64,000 nucleotides of DNA, from the NCBI GenBank assembly GCA_003024785.1, contig PUQB01000215.1, forward strand, positions 143,501-207,500, given 5' to 3'. Source of the DNA: Selaginella tamariscina (Eukaryota > Streptophyta > Lycopodiopsida > Selaginellales > Selaginellaceae). The position numbers and the translations under genes were made by a program. This document shows, one piece after another, positions 11,372-21,826 of this stretch; the stretch's first letter is position 1, and the number at the start of each line of letters is the position of its first letter. The notes under the pieces were generated by a model, which was not told where the DNA came from, did no database searches, and was given only the letters and a program-made list of their open reading frames with translations.

Positions 11372-12331
11372 CTAGACGAAGTGGACATTGAAGTTTTCCG
11401 ACTGAACTTCAGCTTCGGCTTCACGCGTCTTGAACTTTCTGGCTTTATTAGGACATTCCGCCACCTTGTGTCCTGCTGCACCACAATACAAGCATAGGTT
11501 CTCACCCCGACGACGTTGCTTCTCAGCAGTTGAAAGTGGGCCACGCTTGGATTTGTTAACCTCCATAGGAACTGCTCCAGAAGGTGTCGTAGGAACATGT
11601 GCTACGGCTACGGATTGGCTGGCAGGAACTGCTAACGGGAATTTTTCCTGACGGCGCTCGAACAAACGGTTGTTGCACGAACGGCCTGTTGCATGATCTC
11701 CGCTAACGTTTGAGTGTCCGGTAACGTAAGGAGAAGGTCCTTCACGTCATCCCTCCCAAACGGAATGTTCGATCAATGCAGTCTCGTCCCATGGAATGTT
11801 CGTGCAAATTGTTGGAATTCGGATGCATATAGAAACTGGTGGATCCTTTGTGTGAGCTTCCGTAACTTCGTGCATGCGGAATGGTACTTATCAGGATCTC
11901 CAAAGCAGGCTTCAAAGGCAGCCACGAAACCTTCAAATCTTCCATCAATGGATTCGTCACGTTCCAGCAAGGGAGCAACCCAAGCCCGGGGAGATCCACT
12001 TAGTAAGGATGCCAAAAGGCCAACCTTTTGTGCATCGTCGAGTAGCGGCGTGGTTGCATGCGGATCAAGAGGGATCTGATTCAGGAAACCTTGGAAATCG
12101 GCACGGTTGCCACTGAACTTTCTGGCATGCTGATCTTCGGCTCCGGAAAGTTCGATGAAGAAGAACCACCGATGCCTGAGAGGAGCCTGCGCAGCAAGCC
12201 TTGGAGGATGCATCAGCAGCTGCATGTGCGCATGGGTGGAGCCTTGCAGATCGGTGACCACTTGGCGCAAAGTGGCAGCTCATGAAGCAACCATTTGGTG
12301 CTCGCGTTGAAAGGTGCTCAAAATCAGCCAT
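11372..12331 (-). pseudogene. gag: gypsy/chromovirus Gag with CCHC zinc knuckle, frameshifted
   Basis: From a likely start at 12331 the Gag core can be read in pieces: FQGFLNQIPLDPHA, then VGLLASLLSGSPRAWV, then FEGFVAAFEACFGDPD, about 12130-11900. It is followed by a knuckle CLYCGAAGHKVAEC (about 11500). Frame changes near 12270 and 11770 separate the parts. Gag forms the particle and binds RNA. It lies directly upstream of protease in the same element. Confidence 0.8.
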
Positions 12332-12426
12332 GATCTTATGAAAGAAAGAAGGAGAAAACGAAGGAAAAGAATCAGGAAAAAAAAGTAGCTAGGAAACGAA
12401 GAGCTATGAAAGAGTTACTATCAAAC

Positions 12427-13318
12427 TGTCAAGCCACGATCCAGGAAACAAGGAGGCTTGACTCAGAGCAGGACAGGAGCAAGATAGGAACTTGAACTCA
12501 GGAGCAGAACAAGGACAGGAAGGAACCGGAACAGGATAGGAACTAGGAACTCAGAATAGACATAGAGGATAGGAACTGGAGCAGGATAGAAGGACAAGAG
12601 CAGGATAGGAACCGGAGTAGGATAGCAGGACAAGGAACTGGATAGGAACTGAGTAGGATAGCAAGACAAGGAACAGGAATGAAATGGAGCAGGATAGCAG
12701 GACAAGGAGCTGGATAGGAACCGGAGCAGACAGCAGGACAGGGAACAAGATAGGATCCGGGAGCAGGACAGGAAAGCGCAGGACAGGATCCAAGAATAAG
12801 ATAGGAACAAGACAGGATCCCGGAAGCGAGACAGGAGCAGGAGGCAAAGAGTAAGACAAATAGACAAGAACAAGGAACAAGAATAATCGTAGAATGACTG
12901 GTTTGATAATAATTGATTGTACAACAATTAGGTCGGAGCTTTTATGCTCACAACTCCAAGCTAATCTAGTCATGAGTCAATCTAGTCATGAGCTAAGATA
13001 GTCCCTTATCCTCTATGCATATCCTGTAGCATATCCTATAGGCATATCCTATAGGAATATCCTATAGGTATATCCTGTAGGAATATCCTGCAGGCATATC
13101 CTGTAACCCGTATCCTGTATCCGAAATCCTGCATCCTGTATCCTGTATCCGGAATCCTGTATCCTATATCGGGTTGTGACAATATCCTATAATATCTCCT
13201 GTAGTATATCCTGTAGGAATATCCTGCAGGCATATCCTGTAACCCGTATCCTGTATCCTATACATCCTACATCTGTATCCTGTATCCGGAATCCTGTATC
13301 CTGTATCGGGTTGTGACA
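12427..13318 (-). repeat. 5' LTR of the chromodomain gypsy element, with internal end duplication
   Basis: The first LTR end (GGGTTGTGACA) occurs at 13181. A further 137 bp repeat the terminal TATCCTGTAG block and end again in GGGTTGTGACA at 13318. The target duplication ACCCT follows 13318, so the outer end was the one used. The LTR is thus 892 bp against 672 bp for its partner. Confidence 0.82.
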
Positions 13319-14470
13319 ACCCTAAGTACACAAACCCCACAAGTGCCTCACGAAAGGGCTTTTACTAATGAACTTAGGTTATTCAACCCTTGAATTCCAA
13401 GGATAACAACACCCCATAGTCAAGTGTGTAATAGCAACACTAGTTCTGAGAACTAACCTCCTTGTGCCAATGCCCAATGCTTAGCACCACTTTGCTTACT
13501 AGAGTATTAACCCCCTCGACACTAACCCCATAAAACAATCCCAAAAGGTGCTTATGTGTTATTGTGTGCCATCTGGCCTAGTGTTACATCTTCATGTGGC
13601 ATTGTTTCCCAAATGCGGGCTATCATGCCATAGCCCTTAATTCAAAAGTTGTACTAAGTGCCACGAATGTGGCTCTTAATGCCAACTTTAGAACCCTCTA
13701 TTATCCCTCAAAACTCGGTAAGAACCATATCAACCAAGAACCACGACCACAGTTGGACAAGGACATGAACATGTCTTGCTTAGATGTGAGCTGCTCTTAA
13801 CTTGATGTAGACAAGGAGTCTAAAGACAAGCCTCAACCTTGACCCTTGAAATGTGTAGTCCGATAAGACCTCCAAAGCATGGATTCGTCAACGTTAAGGT
13901 AGGTTACTCCAAAGGTGGGACATACCCCTATTGCTGAAAGTTGAGGTGGCACAATAGAGGTTGTGCCTTGATGACACAAGCTAGAGCTTGCATCGGGAGA
14001 AGAAAAGGAACTCTGTCATGAGCTTAAGAACCCTCACTGCTACCTTATTTATGTGACGTAGCCCCCCCGTTCCTATATGTGTAAGTGGATGGCATGAAAT
14101 TTCAACCCCTTAGTTTAAATTAACGAGAGATGAGCTTATAACTTAACCTTACTCCTACCCTACCCTAAACTTACCCAAGAGGGTGGGAGTTTTAGGGTGT
14201 GGGTTAGGGCAGCAAGGGTTAGGGTCAACTCTAGGGGTGTTCCTAAGCCTACTTACACAAACAAACTCCATCTGTATTAACCAATTTACCTAACTGGGAT
14301 GTCAAAATCGAGGGTGAATTTTCTAAAAGGTAAGTTCTAACTTCGCTTGGAGTTTCCTATAAATATTTAATGACACCCGACCGGATACCTAAGTGCAATA
14401 AGCGAGGCTTATTTCCTACTACATCTAGGGTTCATCAACATAGTATAGTAGGTAACAACAGTCAACACTC
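13319..14470 (+). repeat. Non-coding repeat family, right half of the split copy
   Basis: Continues from 6723. Landmarks shared with 16985-17350, 35590-35900 and 36490-37300 are AAGTGCCTCACGAAAGGGC, CATGTGGCATTGTTTCCCAA-like, CAACCAAGAACCACGACCACAG, CCTTGAAATGTGTAGTCC, TTGTGCCTTGA(T/C)GACACAAG and CCTTATTTATGTGAC. No long open frame or retroviral motif is visible; it may be a non-autonomous large element. 14150-14250 includes TTTAGGG/CCCTAAA-like words in both directions. Confidence 0.7.
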
Positions 14471-16479
14471 CTCGCCTTTGAAAATGTCAATGTCCTCGTT
14501 AACGTCCAACTCCAAGACTAGAATAATGTTAAAAAAAAATTAACCAAAAACTAACATATCACTTTATATGGAGTCAGCCAAAAGTTTATATAATTTTCAT
14601 TACCTCCATTGCATTACATGAAGCAAGTACTTCAAAACCATCATTCATTGAGTTGTAAACTCAGATGCCGAAGGCACCACTACGACATTGAAGTCACTTG
14701 GAGGACCTTTTACACGTTTACAAAGTTCATCACCCAGCGCATATGACACAATGGTTAATTTCTTTACTTAACTAGAATTTATATTAGAGGCTTCTAGTTA
14801 GTGTTGTTGTCGGCCCTTAGTTAATCAAAATAAAGCTTCACTTTATTTCTAAATAATAAACGTTGCTGACGACCTTGTTGTTTTTAGTGCATAACAAACA
14901 CTTTGAGTTCATCTTAAATGCTTAACCCAACGTCTTCACATTTCTTGGATTTTCAATGGTTCCACATATTACGGTATTAATATAGCCTCACATTTCTGCA
15001 TCCCTTGATATTTCTCATTACCCCTTATATAAAGGGTCTACTACTATACTTATCCCTCATTAGTGTAATAGCTTACGCCATATTAGGTGTGAGACATTTA
15101 TCGGAATCAAGCTCTTTTTTGATACAAGAGTAAACCCTGTCCTTTGTAGATATGTTCAATCTGGCCAAAGGCATCCTAGAGGCACATGGCTGTACACATG
15201 TATACAACAAGGTCATCCAACCTGAAAGTAGCCCATTCACTTGGCGTGTCCATTAATATAAATTCACACTAGGAATCAAATTCATGTCAAATCTACGACC
15301 AAGTGTCATTGCACTAACATTCACTTTTCACAATCAATGTTGTACTCTTTAATAACAGTGACCAGTTCATGGAGCAAAAATAAGCTAACATACCTTTCTA
15401 TCAACTTAATGTGGAAACCAGGAATCCAACTTTATCTAGTGCTTAATCGGCGATCTTTAGATATCACAAGTCTCAACAGACCTATTCTTATTGTACTCAT
15501 TCTCCAAAGAGCACAACATACTAGGTGCCATTCAATAATTTCTAACTCCTTATCTCACTAAGTTCAAAATACTAAATTTTAAAACTTAATTTCCATAATA
15601 AGAGTCCTCTTCAACTCAAAATACTACACCCTTCGTAACATTATATTTACTTTCAACACTCAAACTGATTATGTAAATGTTTCTCAACATTAACCAAAGT
15701 ATAGCATTTCCACTAATTTAAACAATTAGTGTTTTTGTAAGCATTTTTAAAACTAATTCTTATTTTATAAATAGTTGCAATTTCAATATTGAATTCTCGA
15801 ATTGATAACCATCGTCTTAATGTTCAAATCCCAAGTATATTACTAGTGTATATAACCTTACATTATATCATTTTATTGAAATGTTACAGCTATAATATGA
15901 ACATGATCGTTTTATGAAATGAATTTCAATTTTGAGATGGAAATATAATACTACTTTAATATTCCGAGGAACCGTTTAAAGACTAAGAGGGATTATGAAT
16001 TAGTGTTTGGTTCATTTAACTGATTTAGTAAATATTATTTTTACATTAATGTTATCATGACACCAAAGTGCCACACTAATTTCATATTTTAATCATATCT
16101 CATAATTCAGTAGATCTCCCAAACATGAATAAGATATTTAGTCAATACGTCGAACTAAGATACACTATTCATTGTAGACACATACCAATCCACAAAGTAT
16201 CACATTGTTCCTCAAGCAATGTATTAAGATATGCCTCATTTCTCAATTAGCTTGAAAACATGTTTCAAGTTACTATACTAAGGTAATGTCTTATCAAAGT
16301 GTTGAACTCATGTTCACTTGAGTCTTTATATTTCATGATTATGACCACCTCATGTGATCATAACCAAGTCTCAATATTGAACACTTCAAATTCAATATTT
16401 AAGAGATATTATAACCATTCTTTGCCGAGTCATTTATAATCAATCTTAGAAAGATTGTCACAAATACTTCCAAATCTTA
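14471..16479. other. AT-rich spacer, no gene seen
   Basis: No open frame resembles a protein that I know. The sequence resembles decayed repeat material, but I could not match it to another part of the window. Confidence 0.5.
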
Positions 16480-16910
16480 AATTAAATATCTCAACATATG
16501 AAGTAATAGGAAACTTCATATTCTCAAACCGGATATTGAATCATACACTAAGAAACATGAATCATGATCATTAAGAAGGGAGACCATCTTCTTAAACTAA
16601 TTTAAAAACTCTTCTTTGCACTTACATAAATTAAATCGACCTTAAGGAACACCATAACCTTGATAAAAAAAAGTCTTACTTTTTCATATTCCAGAGGATT
16701 GAAGATACAACATATTCTAGAAGACTGAAGATACATACATTATATGCCCATATTTACAACCATGATGCAATGTCAAGAAATCGTCTTTTTCGAATAATTG
16801 TATTCGACTCTAAAATAAAATCGATATTGAAAATCAATACCGACTTCTGATTTTCAACAAATATCAATTGTCTTAAGGAGGTACATGCACTTAAACCTCC
16901 AAAATGTATA
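16480..16910 (+). repeat. Diverged repeat, copy 2 (partner of 4540-4925)
   Basis: Same ordered landmarks as 4540-4925, in the same orientation, with small insertions (for example an extra GGATTGAAGATACAACATAT stretch). It sits just left of another copy of the non-coding repeat family, so it may be part of the same large element. Confidence 0.65.
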
Positions 16911-16984
16911 TCCAACTAGCTTCTGACTCATTGACACCACCAAACATTACTTATCAAACTTAATAAGTTTCCTTACTTAATTGA

Positions 16985-17960
16985 TAAGTAGAAAACCCTG
17001 TCAACCAAGAACTCACGACCACAGTTGAACAAGAACACAAACGTCCCTACTTAGTTGTGAGCACTGCTCTTGGCTTGATGTGGATCAAGAGGCTGGAGAC
17101 AAGCCTCAACCTCTAACCCTTGAAACGTGTAGTCCAAAAAGACCTCCAATGCATGGATTTGTGGGTAAGCTACCCTAAAGTTAAATCGTACCCCTATTGT
17201 TAAAATTTGAGACGGCATAACAAAGGGTTGTGCCTTGACGACACAAGCTAGAGCTTACACCGGGACAAGAATAATGAACTCAATCATGAGTTTAGGAACC
17301 CTCACTCCTACATACTTTACCTTATTTATGTGACAAAGCCTTTCCCTCTCTTTTCCTATATGTATAAATGGGCTAGCACATAATTTAGTCATTTCGTAAC
17401 TAGGTGTGTTATTAACACACTTGACTTGGCTATGGGGTGTTCTCCTTGAGATCCAGGGGTTGAACAACCTAAGCTCATAAGTAAGAGCCCTTTCGTGAGG
17501 CACTTATGAGGTCATGTACTTAGGATTATCCAAATCCAGTCTTAGGGAGTTTGCTTAGTAAAACACTTATGTTCGCTTACAGTACACACTCGTGTCCTCA
17601 CTAAGTACTAGCCCTAGAACTAAGGTATAACTTGACCACTTAAACCCTATGGGTTAATCGTGGTTTAGGACACCCCTCAATGGGGTTGGGGCATGAGTCT
17701 GTCTAAGTCTTTTGGGACATGATCTTTAAGTCTACTTGGGTTATCCTTAAAGGATATTATTCTAATGGACTTAAGGTGACTCAAATGCCCAAGTAGGCAC
17801 GAGACTTAAGGGAAAATCTGGTGCTTTTTTTAAACATTTGAGTCAAGCTTTAGGGGTTGTCTTGAAAGACTTGGCATTCCTCACATAAGGAATTAATGCC
17901 GGAAGGCCATTTGGTGGCCACATGTAGCCCTCGAGTTATTCCTAATACATATATATCCTA
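16985..17960. repeat. Non-coding repeat family copy with an inverted segment
   Basis: 16990-17360 follows 13725-14080 in direct orientation. 17450-17640 is instead the reverse complement of the 6600-6723 + 13319-13400 junction sequence (GCCCTTTCGTGAGGCACTT, GTACTTAGGATTATCCAAA, GTGTCCTCACTAAGTA). 17860-17940 is again direct (CACATAAGGAATTAATGCCGG). The copy is therefore internally rearranged. The match across the gypsy junction also confirms the empty target site. Confidence 0.65.
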
Positions 17961-18052
17961 GGGGTTTCGAGAGAGGGATTCTAGGGTTAACATTTGGCAA
18001 GCTGCCTTTGTGGTACCAAGTAAAAAACTCTTATAATGTTTGCATATACATA

Positions 18053-18092
<40 letters not shown>

Positions 18093-18675
18093 TATATAAA
18101 GAGAGAGAATCTGTCTATGTAATATTCACAAATTGACCACATACACGTACTTCCTTGGAAATATTCAAATGAGGCTAACCATTACGAAGAAGTGGAGAAT
18201 TTTTACATTTGTGTGATATCAGTACATTCTTTAAGGCTGTACAGGCCGTGTAAAATCTAAAGAATCCCCATTTGATGCATGGAATGATGGGATTCATGAG
18301 GATTTTTGGACTGGAGACGATGACAATGGCAATAAATTGATCACACAACCTCCAAACGTGTCTTTTCATGTCCGAATGATTAACATATTATGCATAATGC
18401 ATATAATATAATAACAGTAATACTTATGCATGCATATAAGAATATATTTAATTAAATTTAAAAACTCTTTAGTTCAATCTTCACTGCCTTCAGAATCCAC
18501 TTTGTATTTGTTAGACAGTGAGATATGTAACAGAGAGAGATCAGACAGATCTAAATTAATTAAAATGCTGTACAAATTTAATCTTGTGTATGTATATATC
18601 TTAAACAGCATACTTGTATATAGTAAATATATATTACAACATTCTATATACGTGTGTGTGTGTGTGTGTGTGTGT

Positions 18676-18706
<31 letters not shown>

Positions 18707-18865
18707 AGGAGAGAGAGATGTATTGACTTACGTTCGTAATGGATATACACGTGGATATACAGAATAATTATGAAATTTTATTTGAATTTTTTGTTTTAAA
18801 AAGAAGAAAATAGCAAAGGAACATTTAAGTGTGCCCTACAAATAATAAACCCTAAACAGGAATAT
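17961..18865. other. Spacer with microsatellites upstream of the CR NTPase gene
   Basis: (AT)n at about 18058-18087; (TG)n followed by (AG)n at about 18651-18716. No gene seen. The ~140 bp before 18866 would hold the promoter of the plus-strand gene; I can name no element in it. Confidence 0.55.
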
Positions 18866-21467
18866 ATGGCAGACGATGTGGTGGTTCTCAGAGCTACAGG
18901 GGAGACTCTGCCGAATGGACCTCTTGACGCAGGTGGCAATGGCGTTGTCTGTTTGTTAGCGACGCCTGCTCAAGCTGAAAAAGGGGAGTCTCTGTTATCA
19001 TTCTTAAAGAATCCCGAGGAAGGCTATGTACTCAAAGAAATCAAAGGGAAATGGTATGCGTGGAAGCCGCTCACCCCAGATCTGCAGGTCGTGCCAAGAG
19101 TGGCTCATGATATACATGTGTTTCTTATCAAAGGTAATAGTTTTGTGCTCCAAGTTCTCTCTGTATCTTTCATTCTGTGGTTACAGCGTCTCTGGTTCTT
19201 GATTCTTGATAGGGTTTTATTGTTGTGCTTTGGATCTGGTCTTAGATTTTGTGTGCTGTACGTGGCTTTAGCCATGTGGCACTGAGTTTGAAACCCGTGT
19301 CTCATATTGCTATGGCTTTGTCTGTGTCGACTTCATGGCCTCTTGATTTTGTGACATTCTTAGAGACTGGTCGGTTTTTGACTGGCGACGGCTTTCTGTC
19401 TCCAGCATCTCCGGAGCAGATATTCGAAGCCTGGGTGGATAAGAGAAAGGACTTTTTCGAATGCGATTTTGAAATACCTCTATCCAAGAATTTTGGGGGT
19501 CGTTTAGCTTCGAAGGTCAACCTGCCTTGCATTGGAAGAGTCCATGTTTACTGCTTCATGGTTTGGAACCTGGCATCACCAAACATGAGGAATTGCAAAG
19601 CAGGATACGGGCAGCAGGATCTGGCAAGAACCTCTTTCCGGTGCTGGGTGTCAGCGGGTGTGGAAAAAACTCGTCTGGCATACGAACTACTGGGGCATAC
19701 TTTTGGCTTTTACTTGGTTGCTGACGTTGACAAGAATGGTGGCTCCAGCGATATAAGTAGAGTGCAAAATGGAACACAGTACGGAGTTTCGGCCGTGGAC
19801 AACACTGCAATGGCTGAGCTGGCTACGTTACAGGTTATTCTGGCGAGGCTAATGATATTTGAGCACAGTCGGAAAAGCGTCACCGGTTTCACTCCTTGCC
19901 GCTGGCTTATGATGCAGGCATATTTCAAAGAATTCGTTGGTTATGACCCATTCTTAGAGCTGTCTGTGGCACTCGAGGCATGCTCAAGGTACTCTATAAA
20001 GCAGTCAATTGACAAGCTGTGGCTAGATGAAGCTGTTTGGGTGCTCGACGAGGCCCAAGTTCTTGGTACAGGACGAAAGATATTTCAGTCGGCTAAGACA
20101 AAACACCGGAGGCATGCCTTCTCTCCCATCCTGGCAAGCCTTTTGTATCCTAGCGACCGGGCATGGATTCAGAAGCATATAGTGGTCATCCTGGCACAGA
20201 GCTGAGCTTCTTGAGATTGGAGGAATCCATTGTATCAAAGCTTGCCTGGTTTAGAACGGACATGACAAGAGACGAACTGTTTATTTGGGACTTGCACACT
20301 AGCTGGTCTGAAGAAACTATCCAGGAGTACGTATCGTCTTTATTGGAGGTGGATATTGCGGTGGTTGCAGAAATGTGCAGGTGGCTTGTTGGTCGCAGGG
20401 GCCCGTAGCGACATTCGTGCAGCTTATATTACTCTCTGGAGACTTGCCAGGGGCTGTACTGGCAGAGTTTGTGCGAGTGTGTACACGAGAACGTAGATGG
20501 GTCCTTCTATGGTAGCATAGGAAAGCTCTATGATGAGGACAGACAGGGGAGCTTCTGTCTGCGAGGAGGTCAGCCCGTAGATTTTGCTGAAGTTCTTAGA
20601 ACAGTGGCTACGTTTGTTCTAACCGTGGGGGATGGCGAGATTATTGGTAGTGAACGCAATGATCTTCTATTAGTTGAATATGGGCTCGGGAATGTGACCA
20701 GGTTGGAACGGAACATGCTAGTCTTCACCATTGATGAGCCGTTGGTGAAGGAAGCCATGACGTGCTTCGCGTGCAGAAAGGTCTTGTAGCCCATCGGCTG
20801 AAGAGTCACATGACGTTGACGGTGGATGTTCCAAGCATTGGTGGTCGCATTTGGGAGAAATTGGCTTGTTTGGACATGGAGAAATGGTTCAAAACACTTC
20901 CGAGGCTTGAAGATTGTCCATGTTTCCAACGAGGGGAGATACCGCGGGCATGGAGGACTAAACGTGTGGAACTTTTTGGAGTGCGGCCTGATCTCTTGGC
21001 AATAGAGTCAACTGTGGATATACAGGACTTCATAAATGGGACAGGGATGTGGAAGTTCTACTCGTTGACGATTGGTCTGGTCCTGACATAATGTTCTTCT
21101 TGAAGATTAATGGAAAGCTGGTCCCCGTCTTCTGCCAGTTTAAGCTGAGGAAAAGACTCTCTGCAGCCGAGGCTAACAGGGATGTGAGAACAACACAGGT
21201 CGGTAAAATGTACCTGCACAACAAGGACAAACGGACATGCTTTTGAACGTGTGCAGCGATGGTTACATCTCTATGGTGATCGTGTTTCCTGTAACATTCG
21301 ATCCTGAAAAGCAGAAAAACAAGAGCAATGTGGCAGCAGAGAAACGGAGGTTGATTGGGTACGTGCAGGAGGCGCACATGGAAGCTATGTTTGCAGGAAG
21401 TCACGAGCTTCTTTGTGCATTAAGGGGTGTTGAGATTCGCCCTGGTAAGCGACCCAGACTCGCATGA
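18866..21467 (+). pseudogene. Crinkler (CR)-type protein: header, P-loop NTPase, REase-like region; frame broken
   Basis: Exon 1 (18866-19133) encodes an N-terminal header-like domain of about 89 residues starting MADDVVVLRATGE. A 230-bp GT-AG intron follows, and exon 2 resumes at 19364 in matching phase. Exon 2 carries a Walker A (VLGVSGCGK, about 19650), a Walker B of the CR type (VWVLDEAQVL, about 20040), and a C-terminal part with PDIMFFLKING...VPVFCQFKLRK (about 21080-21150), which resembles the restriction-endonuclease fold of CR effectors. Known family: CR proteins join a header to an NTPase and an REase or kinase effector, are abundant in oomycetes and fungi, and are reported in some plants and algae. 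The reading frame changes several times (near 19530, 19665 in an A run, 20190, 20400, 20450, 20760, 21050, 21240). It is either a decayed gene or carries assembly errors. Function in this plant is unknown. Confidence 0.72.
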
Positions 21468-21594
21468 ATTCGTAGTCCGAGCAAGGTAAACAGGTCGGTT
21501 AAATATTTTCTATGGTTTATAAAGAGGACAAGCCAACATGTAACGCTAAAAATAATACATACTAATACTTTTTCTTTTTGTTTAAATTTTACAT

Positions 21595-21755
21595 TGTGAG
21601 AGCTTGGAATATAGAAATGTGTATCTACATTAGTTCAGAAACCCTAACTTATATACAAGAGCGAGTGGTCCAGATTGAATCCAATCCGACGGCTATCAAA
21701 ATCCACTACGCTAATAATAGTATGTGCACATGCAGCCGTACACGTGGATCTTACA
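21595..21755 (-). repeat. 3' LTR of the short-LTR gypsy element
   Basis: 161 bp, TGTGAGAG...CTTACA. It is near-identical to 26298-26458 and adjoins the polypurine tract of this minus-strand element. Confidence 0.92.
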
Positions 21756-21826
21756 TCATCCCTCCTCTCGGAAGGGTGTAAGTTGGTTAGGGTTCTCTTG
21801 TAGACGGGCCCGGATCTGGAGGAACA

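Larger units (their letters stand above)
6724..13318 (-). mobile_element. Full-length Ty3/gypsy chromovirus with chromodomain, target duplication ACCCT
   Basis: LTRs at 6724-7395 and 12427-13318 share the ends TGTCAAGCC...TTGTGACA. ACCCT is present just outside both ends (6719-6723 and 13319-13323), giving a 5-bp target site duplication. On the minus strand the internal order is gag with zinc knuckle, protease, reverse transcriptase, RNase H, integrase, chromodomain: the chromovirus order. A purine-rich tract (AGGGAGGAGGTGC on the coding strand, 7396-7409) abuts the 3' LTR. I could not assign the primer binding site. All long frames are interrupted, so this copy is unlikely to be autonomous. 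Confidence 0.92.

Noticed and set aside
12463-12973. Minus-strand frames of about 140-154 codons in the other LTR
   Set aside because: Low-complexity Ser/Leu/Pro frames within the LTR, with no domain.
13594-13800. 68-codon plus-strand frame
   Set aside because: Lies in the non-coding repeat family; sister copies do not keep the frame.
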